Positions 23,401 to 35,139 of a DNA stretch of 64,000 nt are shown here, piece after piece (positions within the stretch are counted from its first letter, which is position 1; every line of letters begins with the position of its first letter). A program made the position numbers and the translations under genes. Source of the stretch: Parietaria judaica (taxonomy: Eukaryota > Streptophyta > Magnoliopsida > Rosales > Urticaceae); the NCBI GenBank assembly GCA_954871525.1, contig OX940866.1, positions 11,431,001 to 11,495,000 on the forward strand. The letters are read 5' to 3'. The notes beneath the pieces were generated by a model. That model did not search any database and had not been told where the DNA came from. It saw only the letters and a program-made list of their open reading frames with translations.

Positions 23401-25110
23401 TTAATTAACCCATATATATATCTACAAATATGCAATATATAATAGAAACATAAGATATTTTCTTTATTTAACTTGTGGCCAATGTAATTTCATTGAAGTA
23501 AGAGAACAAGTATCAAATATATATTTAATATAACTTTGTCTTACAATGGTGTTGTTACTCCATCCACCATTTATCAAATATTTTCATATAACATTATGTC
23601 CTTTTGATACATTATTTAAACTTATATCTTCTTTTCTTTTCTTTCCTTTCGGTGTCAACTATTTATTTTAATTATAATTTAGATTTAATTGCTTGTCGTT
23701 TACATGTAATAATATAATTTTCCAACGGGGACCAAGCCAACTACTATATCGTAGGATATTATTTTACTTTACACATTTAAATCAGTGGGGATAAATAATA
23801 AGAAGAACAAAGATATATCATATATCTGATCTATAGTTTTTTTTTTCATAAATAATTTATAGGATTGATAGGTGCATAGCCGCATAGGTATTTAATATTT
23901 GTATTTTTTTAGTGACATAAATTTGCTAATCATATTGCTTCTTTTTTTTCTAATCATATTGCTTCTTTTTAGTGACATAATATCGAAGTTCTCAATATTT
24001 ACTAATCATATTGCTTCTTTTTTTCTTCTAAAATTTTCTATGTATTTTTAAATTGATTTAACAAAATTTAAATGTATTGTTAAGTCTTGGACACGTGTCA
24101 CTTCCGAAGAAAGAAGAAATTTTGTTAAAAGGCACATCCGAGAGTGTTGAATCAATTGAAAAAATAAACGAAAAATCCAATGAGAAAAAAAAAATAGTGA
24201 GCATTTAGAAATTTGACCATAAATTTATACTATCACAAGAAAAAAAAATTAAGTACTTACAATGCTACTAATGCCAATTAATAAATATTTTTTTCTTCTC
24301 ATTCAAAAACTCGTAACTCTAGACGAAGTCGAAGATATGGATCTTAGACGGCTCTTTCATCCAATCGCCGCTTTCACTCTCCTTACGACATGTCGTTTTA
24401 TTTGAAAAAGGACAAGCTTTTGTCTCTTGTTTCTTTTAGCTGCTCATCTTATGAAAGGACTAAACGGCACTCTTTTGCTTCACAATCTTCTCCATACTTC
24501 GTCGTTGTATTAGAATCTAGCCAATTGATCATTGAGGCTAACAATTGTCTTGCCAGTTATGAAATGGTAATTTTGCTTTTCGATTTAAGTAAATGTGCGG
24601 ATCGTTGGATCTCGATAAACGAAAAAGCGTGAAGTAAGCGATTTAGACGGCGATCTCTTAAAGAAGTTTGTTCGTAGGTAGCTATCGGCTACGTCCTTTA
24701 GTGTTTATCTCTTAAAGAGTTACGGCTTTAAATCTCGCGGGATTCATTCTATGTGCGTGTTTATGCTTCCTTTCTGATTTTCGATCTTTCTAAGTTCGAG
24801 GCTCCATTAGATTATTGTCATAAATTCGCCGAGTCTTCAATAAAATTTTATTATCTCATTATTATTAAGCTTCTCGGGCATTTATTTCGGCATTATGATT
24901 ATTCCATTCCTCGAGTTTGCAATGCTTGATTACGCATTTTTTGGTGTTATTATTGATATTGGCGAGTTGATACCGATGAGCTAATTACAGTGAGATGATA
25001 GCGTCGGGTTGCGAGTTGTTCCTACGAGAAATGCGAGTTGTCTACGGAGCTGAGAGCTGATTCTTCCGAGCTAAATTGAACTTGCACTCTACCTTGTTTT
25101 AGGTCCTTAT
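23401..25110. other. Intergenic, no supported gene
   Basis: Mostly AT-rich. CTAATCATATTGCTTCTTTT occurs about three times between 23925 and 24025. An 80-codon open frame at 24390-24632 has no recognisable domain, and the surrounding 24300-25100 is less AT-rich, possibly an old transposon or gene relic. Nothing firmer can be said. Confidence 0.5.
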
Positions 25111-25148
25111 CTTGGTCGTTAAGCTTTTGAAAAGTAACATATTATCCC

Positions 25149-26051
25149 TTAACCGCTCTCCGACCGACTTAAAAGGCCGAGCTTACTATCCCCGTACAGC
25201 TTCATCAACTCTAGCACGTCCGCCTGAAAAGGCGTTACAAACCTCCTCAAGAACTCCTCTTCCGACGATCCAAACTGCACTCTTTCTTGACCAACCCATT
25301 CGAGAGCAGAGCGCGAATAACCAAACGCCTCGGTATTACTCTCTTCTCTAAGCTCAAGCAAATGATTACCGGGTACGACGCAATGTGCGAAGGGGCCAAA
25401 CCCATCTCCCTGAAGAAGAAATCCATGGTGGCTGTGACCTTATCCAACGATGCCAGCATACACTGGATTCTTCTTAAAGGCTTTCAGGAATCTCTTCCTC
25501 GGACCAACCCCTCTTCTTCGAAGAATCGACCTTGCTCTCCCATGTCGTTTTCGTCATCGACCGGTGCGGAGAGATCGCCAAAACGAAATTATACGAAGAC
25601 GAATTGAAACCCAATTCAAATCACTCGCTCGACGGTCATACGGAACTTATCCGGGCTCACCATGACAGCCCTAGGCTTGCCCCAAATCAACGCAGCTATA
25701 TTCGGATCAGAAGCCTTTCCAATTTGGGGAAAATGGTTTTCTCGCAATCGGAGACGAGAACGCTAGGGCGAGCTCTGACGAGTGGGTCCCGGTGAAGCCA
25801 TAGCCTTCGAGAAACTTAACGAATTTGTCTGGTTTCTCGGAATTCTTGAAGAAGACTAGCTTAGAAGCCGATAACGCAGCCTTTGGAGAGAGACTGATCG
25901 AGTTCTCCAGGTACGAGACTGTGAAGTACTTACCTTGATCTGAAACTCCATTGGAGAACGATCTCAGAGAACAGAGAATGCCCAAGTTACTGGGTGTTGA
26001 TGAAGGTGTGACCCTGCAATGGAATCGAGCTCTGCGGAGAAGAAAAGACAT
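25149..26051 (-). pseudogene. Decayed mTERF paralogue
   Basis: This is a degraded tandem copy of the intact mTERF gene at 26425-27576. The N-terminal part (MSFLLRRARFHCRVTPSS, then FSNGVSDQGKYFTVSYLENS, SLSPKAALSASK) is readable from 26051. The middle, covering several mTERF repeats, is deleted or scrambled after about 25710. Later fragments in other frames match the C-terminal part (TATMDFFFREMGLAPSHIAS, SLEKRVIPRRLVIRALLSNG, RRFVTPFQADVLELMKLYGD). At least two frame changes and the internal loss preclude a full protein. The end corresponds to the end of the paralogue. Confidence 0.88.
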
Positions 26052-26424
26052 AAAGTTCACAGACGTATTTAATGACACTATACTTGAAAGATGCAAAATA
26101 ATGTCAAGGTATAAAATCAAGTTAAAAGCATGATACAAACTAAACGAAACATGTGTGTGTTTACGATTAAACTAAAATTTAATTACACGCTTTCGTCAAT
26201 TAAAAATTTATAAAAATCTTTAGTTTAAAAAACATTAACTCAACATAGGCGAAATTAAACTTTAACACTGCTTCGAATAAGTAACATTAACAGTATGAAT
26301 GCCGTATGTGTTAGCAAAGAAATCTGAGACACAGATAGCCCATCTCAAGAACAAAAATGCAATGGGCATCGGTAAAAAAATTGCTTCATCGGCTCGTTCT
26401 CCCGATGCGTGTTCTTCATCAAAC

Positions 26425-27576
26425 TTAATGGCTATCCGATCCCGATCCACTTGAAAGGCCGAGCTTACTATCCTCGTACAGCTTCATCAACTCCGAAGCT
26501 TCCGCCTGAAAAGGCGTCACAAACCTCCCCAAGAACTTCTTTTCCGACGTTCTAAACACCACATTTAGACTGTACTCTTTCTTGAGCAACCCTTTCGAGA
26601 GCAAAGAGCAGATAACCAGACGCCTCGGTATCAGTCTCTTCTCCAAGCTGAAGTTAAGGACCATCGGGCACGACGCGATGTCCGAAGGGCTCAAGCCCAT
26701 TTCCCTGAAGAAGAATTCCATGGTGGCTGCGATTTTATCCAACGATGTCCTCATAAACTGAGGATGATTCTTAATGGCTTTCAGAATATCTTCCTCCGAC
26801 CAACCCCTCTTCTTCAAAGAATCGACCTTGCTTTCCCATGTCGTTTTCATCATTGATCGGAGCGCAGCGATTGCCATAACGAAATTATACGTAGAGGCAT
26901 CGAAACCCAACTCTATCACTTGCTGGACGGTCTGACAGAACTTATCCGGGCTAACCATGACAGCCATAGGCCTGGCCCAGATCAATGCAGCTATATAGGA
27001 ATCAGAAACTCCGTTTTCTCGCAAAATCGTAATGTTCGGAACGACATGTGTGCTTACATTATGCGCGAGCAAATCCGGGCACCGCGAGATGGCGGAGATG
27101 AGCTTCTTCTCGGAACGAATCACGGACCTGAAGAACTCAAATGCTGGGATAATCTGATTATCTAAGCTCCTACGCAAAAAAGTGGGAAACACAGACACTT
27201 TGTGCGCCATTTCTGGCCACGAGAAGCCTTTGGATTTGAGAAACTCCAATTTGGGGAAAACGCTTCTCTCAGTATTGGAGATGAGAACCCTAGGGTGAGA
27301 TCTGACGAGCGCGGTGATATTGGCCCCGGAGAAGCCATATCCTAGGAGAAGCTGGACGACTTTGTCTGGTTGCTTGGAATTTTTTAAAGAGATTTGCTTC
27401 GAGACCGATAAAGCAGCTTTGGGAGAGAGACCGATCGAGTTCACGAGGTACGAGACTGTGAAGCACGTACCTTGATCTGAAACTCCATTGGAGAACGATC
27501 TCAGAGAAGAGCGAATGCCCAGATGAGAACTTGTGACCCAACAGTGGAATCGAGCTCCACGGAGAAGACAAGACAT
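26425..27576 (-). CDS. mTERF-family protein (organelle transcription termination factor-like)
   Basis: An intronless 383-residue frame starts MSCLLRGARFHCWVTSSH, an Arg/Ser-rich, acid-poor N-terminus fitting a mitochondrial or plastid transit peptide. Several ~30-residue mTERF repeats follow (e.g. LGYGFSGANITALVRSHPRV, LKSKGFSWPEMAHKVSVFPT, LKKRGWSEEDILKAIKNHPQ, FFREMGLSPSDIASCPMVLN). The ending SLEKRLIPRRLVICSLLSKG...FVTPF is characteristic of the large plant-specific mTERF expansion, often intronless and tandemly duplicated. These proteins bind organellar nucleic acid and affect transcription or splicing; the target here is unknown. The first ATG in frame was chosen because the transit-peptide-like stretch begins there. 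A decayed copy lies 374 bp downstream. Confidence 0.93.
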   Translation of the reverse strand: MSCLLRGARFHCWVTSSHLGIRSSLRSFSNGVSDQGTCFTVSYLVNSIGLSPKAALSVSKQISLKNSKQPDKVVQLLLGYGFSGANITALVRSHPRVLISNTERSVFPKLEFLKSKGFSWPEMAHKVSVFPTFLRRSLDNQIIPAFEFFRSVIRSEKKLISAISRCPDLLAHNVSTHVVPNITILRENGVSDSYIAALIWARPMAVMVSPDKFCQTVQQVIELGFDASTYNFVMAIAALRSMMKTTWESKVDSLKKRGWSEEDILKAIKNHPQFMRTSLDKIAATMEFFFREMGLSPSDIASCPMVLNFSLEKRLIPRRLVICSLLSKGLLKKEYSLNVVFRTSEKKFLGRFVTPFQAEASELMKLYEDSKLGLSSGSGSDSH

Positions 27577-28829
27577 GGGTTTCGGAGATGAAGAGAAAAG
27601 GAGCGAACTTTAACTCAACATCACTCTCTTCAAACCGAATTAAATGTGTAAAAAGACTTCATTTGAGATTTTGATTCACTCCTACCTTTAATGGGCGCAC
27701 TGCCAGCGAATCAAAATTTCATTTAAGGTGATTTTGACATTTTGCCGCTTCAAACCCCTCAAGCTTGCGGGCTCATCGCTCTTGTCGTAGATCCTCATCC
27801 TACGTAAAAACAAGATATCGCTTGTACTTGAAAAAAGCACCAACTTTTTATTTTTGTTACTTTTCGTTTTTTCTTTTCTTTTCATAACGGTTCGTACATA
27901 TTAGTGTGATCAAACGTTTTCAATAATGCTTGCCGATGCCATTTCGCAATTTTCATTTTATAGACATATCGCTTGCCGATAGGCATATCGATGAAAAAAG
28001 CACCAACTTAGGTGAATTGAAGTGTATAATATTAGTTGAATACCAAAGAGTTTCACATTGCTAAATTACAAGAGTTTAGAATAGTTTAAATACCAAAAAT
28101 TTGGTACAAGGGCTTGGGCCCTTAGGGTCACTCACTTTTATGTAAGAGAGAAGACTCGGACAAATGCATCACCACACACACGCGCCGCCGCCGCCATCGT
28201 CCGACCGGCTGTGAAAATATAATTGTTTTTGCCATGAAATTTCAACTTTTTAAGGAAATTCAAATAATTTTTCCTCGTTTTCCTCCACAAAAACGACATC
28301 CGACAGCTAAATGGGCTGGCAAACAATGTTTCCCGAAATTTTGGAAAATGACAGCGAAACAAAAGGGGTTTTGTTTCTCATTTCTCCGAAAAACATTACT
28401 CGGTCGACATATCGACCGGTTTTCTGGACATTTAATACACTAGAGTGATCCCATATATGTTTTATTGACTAACGGATATCTCATAGATTATTGTAGTTTT
28501 TCAAGTCTTCTCCGCACCATCTTTATGTTAGTAATTAATATTATTATGAAGGATATTTGCAGCATAACTTTCTTAAGTTTTTTTTATCTATATTTTTTGA
28601 GAAAAAAAGGTATCACCTCAAAAAGATATAACATTGATTTTTATATTAACGTTTCATCTTTTCTCAAATAAGTTATTTTTAAAATAAAAACATTTTATCA
28701 GAAGTATGTTAATACTTATATTCTATAAAACATTTTAAATTAAAACATTCAAATGTATACTTGTCTATTAAGACATCTGAATGCATATTTGAATGATAAG
28801 ATGTGATATCTTAATCTGAATGAATAAAA
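27577..28829. other. Intergenic region upstream of mTERF
   Basis: No gene is supported. It should contain the mTERF promoter in its left part. A (GCC)n run lies near 28183-28200. Short open frames on both strands lack recognisable domains. From 28480 on the DNA is very AT-rich. Confidence 0.5.
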
Positions 28830-29556
28830 TTAAAGTGCGTTTGTTTTTTAATATATGAATGTAGATATGAATACGTTTTTATTGTAGAATTATATTTTAT
28901 TATACACCTTAATATATAATGATTATTTTTTTATAACAATATAAATCTAATTTTAAAATAATTTATTTAATAAAATCAAATTATTATATTTTCATAAAAA
29001 TTCAATTAAAAATATTTTATAATAACATATAAATATAATAAATTTTCAAAACTTTATTAGAAAAATTGTACACTATAAAAAGTTCTATCATTAATACAAT
29101 AAATTTAATTTATAATTTATTATATTAATGAATTTGTAAATATGTAAATAAAAACTTAAATATATATACATATTTATATATAAACCAATTGATATATTTG
29201 ATAACTTTTAATTACAATTTTTTAATAATTTTTTATTTTTTTATTTTTTCTATATATTTTAAAAATCAATTTTTTTAAAGCGTCAAAACTATATTTTCCA
29301 ACCTATCATTAGATTCATCTCGTCGTAAGCTTTCCAACGGCATATCATATGAGACAATTCGATGTTCGGTTTAAGAGTTATGGAGTTTTAAAGTTTTAAG
29401 GAGAGAGAAAAATAAATTTAAAAAGAGAATACAAGGGAAAAGTGGACATGAAATGTCAAATTGTAGCTTTTAATGAATAAAACTTAGTGAAGATAGACCA
29501 AATAAGTGGCTATTCATACTAATTAAAATGTAATAAAAAAAAACAAATGCACTTAA
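28830..29556. mobile_element. Possible hAT-type MITE
   Basis: AAAGTGCGTTTGTTTTTTAA near 28831 and TAAAAAAAAACAAATGCACTTAA near 29533 are approximate inverted ends around a highly AT-rich interior. The (C/G)TTTGTTT ends resemble small hAT-like MITEs, but no exact target duplication was found. Related AT-rich DNA continues on both sides, so the limits are uncertain. Confidence 0.35.
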
Positions 29557-30136
29557 TATCTTTAATCTGACTCATTAAGATTAAGAGATTAATTAAGTGC
29601 AAACTTCTCTTTTGACTTAAGAAACTGAATTTATAAACATAATATTGCTACTCTTTTCTTCTTCTTTTTTTTAGTTTAAAAATTTAGTTAATACGAAAGT
29701 ACTATTTACTTATAAATAAACCAGGACCTGTCCATCCGTTAAAAAAATAAAACTCAAGTTGGCAAAAGGCCCGAATCCCAAATTCCCGGTCCAATTTCAC
29801 CCATTCGAATATGATATTCATGACATAACAACGGAACTTTATCAGGGAAACAACAATACATATTACTAACAAAGAATTTTCCCAACGACACAAATTAGCA
29901 TTGATCATGTCAATCACGGTACACAAAACTATAGCACGGTGATTGAGTATTTGAACTTATATCTTTGAATTGCAGCTTCGAAACCCCACGACAACATTTC
30001 TTTTTCTTTCAAAAAACGCTCATACACGAGACTATGCAACGGGGAAAAGGGTGCTCGGGTTAAAACTCGCACCCGTGTGACTTGAGCGTGTAAGAATATA
30101 AACAAATTGGTGTGGCTATATATATAAAAATATGTG
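29557..30136. other. 3' flank of VPS38/UVRAG, no gene seen
   Basis: AT-rich DNA downstream of the last VPS38 exon. The open frame 29702-29926 shows no domain. It presumably includes the VPS38 3' UTR. Confidence 0.5.
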
Positions 30137-32862
30137 TCATGTATCTATATAATCTGCTGAGAGGATAGTCCGTACAAGCTCCTTTAAATTAGCTACTACA
30201 TGACGTGGCCCTAAACTCACGCCACCAATGAAATTCAAAACCTGCTCTAAATCCTACAATAAAAACACCAAATAATAAACAAATAATTAAGTTTAGTTTA
30301 GATCATTGTAACAATATATTGGCAATAATTCATTGGTGCATATTGCCCCCTTGAACTTTCTTTACGTGCAAACACTGTTAGACCCTTATTCACATTTAAA
30401 AAAATAAAAATAAAATAAAAAAAGGTAGAGGCGGGACATGAGTACTTGGTAGTTTAAATTTATGTAGTGTAAACGGTATTTTAGACATTTTGTAGAGTTT
30501 CTTTCCAAGACATTGTGAAGAGTGTTCCTCTTGTTCTCTTAGGAAAGACGTTTTATGTACTTTAGGCTGATTATAAAGTGTTAGGGAATCGCCAAAACAA
30601 ATTTTTCTTACGAAAATACCTATTAACGGGGATTGGTCCAAGTTTGCCCCTTAAACTTTCATTAAGTGGGGATTACTTCCCAACGAAGAGGGGGTATTTT
30701 GCAGTGAAACAAAAAGTTGGGAGGGTAAAAAGCACCAAAACACAAGTTTAGGTTAGGAGGCAAAGTGCACCAATTGTAAAACTTCAAGGTGATTGCATTT
30801 GCCAAAATTATGTGAAGAATATAGTATAGTGTATACCTTGTTTAGTAAGAATACAGCATATGCAGCTTTTGTTGTGTCTGGGCCATCTAAGTAAAGCGGG
30901 AATTCCACGTGCTTCGAAGCTGTTGAAAGACTAGTATTTGATGACGTATCAGAGGACGAAGGCTCTATCGAAGGTGCGTAGTCTATAATATATGAGCGGG
31001 ATCCGCCCAAGCGCACTGGATAACGCAACGGAACATGCAAGTACGAAGCTATGAGTGAAACAGCCTGCAAGATGTTCGAGATACTATACATCATCATGAA
31101 GATTATCGGATATGTATAATCGTATCTAATTGCAGATTGATAGGAAAACATCATTGTTAAAAATACGCACGTGAGCGACATATCCCAGGGCACTTGAAGA
31201 CTTCTGAGCCGCCTTTTTATCTGTGAAAAGGCTCATCATTTTCAAAGGAAGCATGGTCAAATGCAGACCCGAGATTGTCAACGCCCCTGGATTGGCAGGC
31301 TTCGATGCAGAAGAATTTCCTGGTAGAATGAATTTTAAAAATTAGAAGGTAAATAAACTGAAAAACAAGGCGTTCACACATCTTTTAAGAAGAAAAACTG
31401 TAAGTAAAAATATGTCACATCTATTAACAATACGGAAACGCGAGAGATAGAAGATCAAAGGAATACCGTGCATGAAATCTGAGTAAAAGTGGTTGACTTT
31501 TGTTTCTCAATAATACCATTTTTTTTCCTTAATCGAACGGAACTCAAGGATGAAGGCATCTTTTAGTAAAAGCTCTTAAAGATTTTTAAGTTATCATGAA
31601 AAAAAAAGGGATAAGGTGGAACATTTCTTTAAAACTTGTATGTATTGAATTATTTTTCCCATAATATCATAGAAGCTAAAAAAAGCCTCCACAAGCACCA
31701 AATTTTCTAGAGCTCATACTTAAGGAATTAAAGTTCATGAAAGATGAGTACATACCCGATTTGCTACTGCTCGGAAATGATTCAAGCTCCTGTTCCTGAG
31801 TGGCTCCTGCACTGATCTTCACGGGATAAAGAAGCGAAACTTGTAACACCATGTGCTGTTGCCTCACTCGTAGCGCCTTCTGCAAATTCTTAACGCGAAT
31901 GTAACCCTTTCCGCCCTCAAGTAAATCACTTGAATCCTGTTGATTACCATAACACAAGTTTAAATTCAACCAAAAATTAAATAAAGGCATAATCAATTAA
32001 CAACCAAAATCACATGAGAAATTTTTACTTGCAATCGTTTCTTTGCAACAGAAAGAGCTGCTCCAGCAACGAGCAGCGACCGAACTTGAAGATTCAACGC
32101 CTCCTCTTGCTCTTTAGCACGCTCCGTAGCAAACATGTGGTTCATCGACAAATTCACCATCACATATTTTCTAGCCTCGAGTTTCTCGCGCATCTCCTCA
32201 AGTTGGTTAAATCGGGTTAATGATTCCGCTTCAACCTGCCAAACATGTTGCCGCCCGCTAATCCGCGGGCTAAACAATTAAGGCCCAATAAATTCAGGAG
32301 CGAAAATACTGAATTTAAATGTACCCGAAGATCTTTCACTTTCTTTCCAAAATTTCCATTGAAACTTATCCACATGTTACGATCTTCAGAAACTCCTAGT
32401 TGAGTCCGAAAAACGCAACTCTCAAGTAGCTCAGTGTTCATTTCATTAAGAACAATTACGGTAAAAACGCGAAGTTTCATTCCGAAAAACACGTCTTGAT
32501 TCGTACTTCATTTCCAAACTCATGGCTTCATACATATAAATGAAGAATTACAGAAAGATATGTAAACAGAAGTGAGCAAATTCTGAACTTCTGTAATCAC
32601 AAATCATCATCATCATCGTCAATTCATCATCATATAAAGATTCAAAGAAACTCAAAGGTGGTCATTTTTCAGAAACGGCCTAAAACCCTACCTGAATTAG
32701 GGATTTGAGCTTCGCGCCGAGCCTGAGCTTCTTCTCCCTGGCCTCACTGAGAGCCGACGAGAGACTGCAAAACCTGGCGAGCTCGTGATCGAATTCCTCC
32801 CACTGTATGACCCTCGGATTCTCCCGATCCATCTTCGCCTTCTCCGATCGACCTGCTCCCAT
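30137..32862 (-). CDS. VPS38: VPS38/UVRAG-like subunit of the class III PI3-kinase complex
   Basis: Six exons (32692-32862, 32029-32235, 31756-31936, 31171-31319, 30837-31064, 30137-30253) have GT-AG borders and matching phases and give 350 residues, close to what I recall for Arabidopsis VPS38 (At2g32760). The protein is the UVRAG-type partner of VPS34, VPS15 and ATG6 that makes PI3P on endosomes for vacuolar sorting and autophagy. Exon 1 has [20 protein letters not shown]. Exon 2 is a coiled coil ([17 protein letters not shown]...[13 protein letters not shown]). Exon 3 carries [20 protein letters not shown] and [10 protein letters not shown]. Exons 4-6 hold the conserved BARA-like part ([59 protein letters not shown]). 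Exon 1 also has a second ATG at residue 11; the first was chosen. No defect is seen. Confidence 0.93.
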
Positions 32863-33240
32863 CGAGATTCGCAGAGATGTCTTGGCCGCGGTATGATCTC
32901 CAATGCCGGGCAGAGCTCGACCTCATCGTCGTCCCTCGACGGGCCGGTTAGGGTTTCGGAGATCGGTCACGCCATTTCTCTGGGATTTTCTCGGGAAAAT
33001 TAGTCTCTCTGGATTTGGGGAAATCGGAAGATTGTCTTATTTTGATCGAAAGGCGAAATCAATCGCACATGGAATTTTTCAAGCAAAATGCGATTATATA
33101 TTTTTATTTTGTTTATTAAGGTTTTATTTAATTAATAATTAATGCCCCCAAGTAAATAGATAGTGTTTTTTTTTTCTTTCTTTCTACAAATAATGACGAC
33201 AGAAGTATTTAAAATAAATACTATATTAATATAAGTGTTA
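32863..33240. other. VPS38/UVRAG promoter and 5' UTR region
   Basis: The first ~140 bp upstream of the VPS38 start are GC-richer, as expected of a 5' UTR, then AT-rich DNA runs up to the Pack-MULE target site at 33241. No separate gene is supported. The Pack-MULE therefore inserted within about 0.4 kb of the VPS38 start. Confidence 0.5.
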
Positions 33241-33557
33241 TATTTTCAAGGGATAACAGCGGGTAAAGTACCCAAACTTTGGCCAAGTGTCGCAATAAAG
33301 GCCCAAACCGAATTAATAGCGGTAAAAGTAGCCAAACATCACAAAATTGGGGTGAGCATTAATTCCATCCATTTCATGTTAACAACGTTAGTCAATGTGC
33401 CACGTTGGCACGCCACCTATTTTTTCTAATTTACTCTCTCCAAACCCACGAGCCCTCGGGCAAAACAAATTCAGTCAAAAGACTCAAAACAAACCCTCTT
33501 CTCTCCCTCCTCCTCTTCTTAACCTTCACCATCAACCCAACATCCAAAACGACAGCC

Positions 33558-33975
33558 TATGACAACTACGACGAACTCGACCCTGGCGGTGGCGGATGGC
33601 GCGGCGGTGCACAAGCGCTACGAGGCCCTCGTCACACTGCGCATGAAGGTCCTGAATGAAAAAGGCGAGTGGTACTGGGCCCACCTCGAGCCCCTCCGCC
33701 GCAGCTCCCCACCAACCTCCCCAAAGTCATGAAGCTCCGATACTCCCTGTGCGACGCGATTTCTCCACCTCCAACCCCTCGCGCACCGCCACCGAGCACT
33801 TCAAGCGCGCGACCTGCCCCATTTGCCCTTACTTTGGCCCTCGTGTGGTTGCCGTTTGGATTCATGGGCCTCGGAGCTCCTCCTTCACGGACTCCACGTC
33901 CTCGAAGAACTTGTCCAGGTTAACCCTGCCACCTCCGCTAGCGCCGCATGACGCCGACAACATCTCGATCACGCG
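33558..33975 (+). pseudogene. Captured fragment of a BED-type zinc-finger (hAT-derived) plant protein gene
   Basis: Three frames together read like one host protein. Near 33558-33660: HKRYEALVTLRMKVLNEKGE then WYWAHLEPL. Near 33700-33770, in a second frame: LPTNLPKVMKLRYSLCDAI. Near 33765-33850, in a third frame: STSNPSRTATEHFKRATCPI. From memory this matches the conserved N-terminal region of the family including Arabidopsis At1g12380/At1g62870, whose BED-like zinc finger uses C-x2-C...H-x-C residues. Here the first cysteine is tyrosine (YSLC) and two frame changes break it. It is carried inside a MULE, so it is a captured copy with the donor gene elsewhere in the genome. Confidence 0.75.
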
Positions 33976-34330
33976 GTGGTCCGGCGACGCCTCGTTGCTG
34001 CGGAACCGCGAGAAGGAGCCAGAAAATAGGTCGTTCATGGCTTTTCTGCAACAAATTCTTCAGGAAGACGAAAAACTAAGAAAACATTTGGATTAGATCA
34101 GACAGAGGATCAGACAGAGAGGATGAAAAAAGAGACTTATAAATGGAGAGATGTGTGAGGCTGTTTGGTTGGTGCGAGATGGTCAATCTGGCTTCAGATG
34201 GAGATTAAGGTCGAACTCACAGAGTTAATTAAAAAAATAGGTAGCGTGCCACGTGGCAATCCATTGACTGCCACGTAACACGTTGACTAACCTCTGTTAA
34301 CACGGAGTGGTTGGAATTGATGCTCGCCAC

Positions 34331-34425
34331 CAATGGCGGAGCCAGGATTTTAATTTAGGTGGTGCCTTATATATTTTTTTTAAATCAATCCTACAACTAA
34401 CAACAATCAATAATAACATTGTAAC

Positions 34426-34464
<39 letters not shown>

Positions 34465-34943
34465 AAAATATATAACGACTTGCCCTAGTAAAATAAGACG
34501 CCGCGTTTTCATTTTCGAAAGTATTGCATTATAAATTTATCGTTGGTAGAAATAGAAATATCCAATCGACTGGTATTCAATACAAAATTAATTTATCTAT
34601 ATTTTTATGTATAATATTTTTAATAATATAATAGGCGAGTATAAAAATGTATCTATATATTTTAATAACTGAAAAGAAATAAACAAAAAAAAAAACTTAA
34701 AGAAAGAAAAAAAAATGACTAGCCCAAGACTCGAACTCAGGTCGTCTTTTTTAAAAAGAGAGACTTTAGAAAAGCACTTTGCCAGTTGGGCTGAATGCTC
34801 TTTGACTTCTTAATATGGGCTCATGAAATGCTATAATGATATATATATTTTTTTTGTTTTGCTTAAACACTATTATTTTAATATTTTTCACGTTTTCAGG
34901 TGGTGCCCAAGCGTACACTAGGTCCTACATAGCTACGCCACTG
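34331..34943 (+). mobile_element. Nested hAT-like non-autonomous element
   Basis: It starts CAATGGCGGAGCCAGG and ends as the inverted form (...AGCTACGCCACTG), matching the CAGTGGCGGAGCC-type ends of plant hAT elements. The perfect 8-bp duplication CTCGCCAC at 34323-34330 and 34944-34951 is the hAT signature. The 613-bp interior is non-coding, with (CT)n(TA)n near 34425-34465. It interrupts the right inverted repeat of the Pack-MULE, so it is younger. Confidence 0.9.
34715..34805 (-). other. tRNA-like (SINE head-like) module inside the hAT element
   Basis: On the minus strand GCCCAACTGGCAAAGTGC and, ~50 bp on, CTGAGTTCGAGTCTTGGGC resemble the A and B boxes of a tRNA-derived promoter as in plant SINEs. 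It is not a functional tRNA: no complete cloverleaf could be drawn by eye. Whether a SINE inserted here or this is an ancestral part of the element is unknown. Confidence 0.4.
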
Positions 34944-35139
34944 CTCGCCACAGTTTTGTGGTGTTTGGATACTTTTACCGCTATTAATTCGGTTTGGCCC
35001 TTTATTGCTACATTTGGTCAAAATTTGGGTACTTTACCCGCTATTATCCCTATTTTCAATATAACTTTTGCAATGTTATTGTTCTCAAACTTAAAAAATA
35101 ATATCCCCCACTATTGTTTACTTTTGCTGTTAATTACCC

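Larger units (their letters stand above)
33250..35050 (+). mobile_element. Pack-MULE (non-autonomous Mutator-like element)
   Basis: The left end begins GGGATAACAGCGGGTAAAGT and the right end is its inverted repeat (...ACTTTACCCGCTATTATCCC). The inverted similarity extends more than 120 bp inward, with about 10% difference. Both ends are flanked by the perfect 9-bp duplication TATTTTCAA (33241-33249 and 35051-35059), the size typical of Mutator-like elements. The interior contains a gene-derived fragment (about 33558-33975) and no transposase. A younger hAT-like insertion (34331-34943) sits in its right inverted repeat. Confidence 0.92.

Noticed and set aside
24390..24632. 80-codon open frame
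   Set aside because: There is no recognisable domain and no splice context or conserved neighbour; it is kept only as a remark in the intergenic entry.
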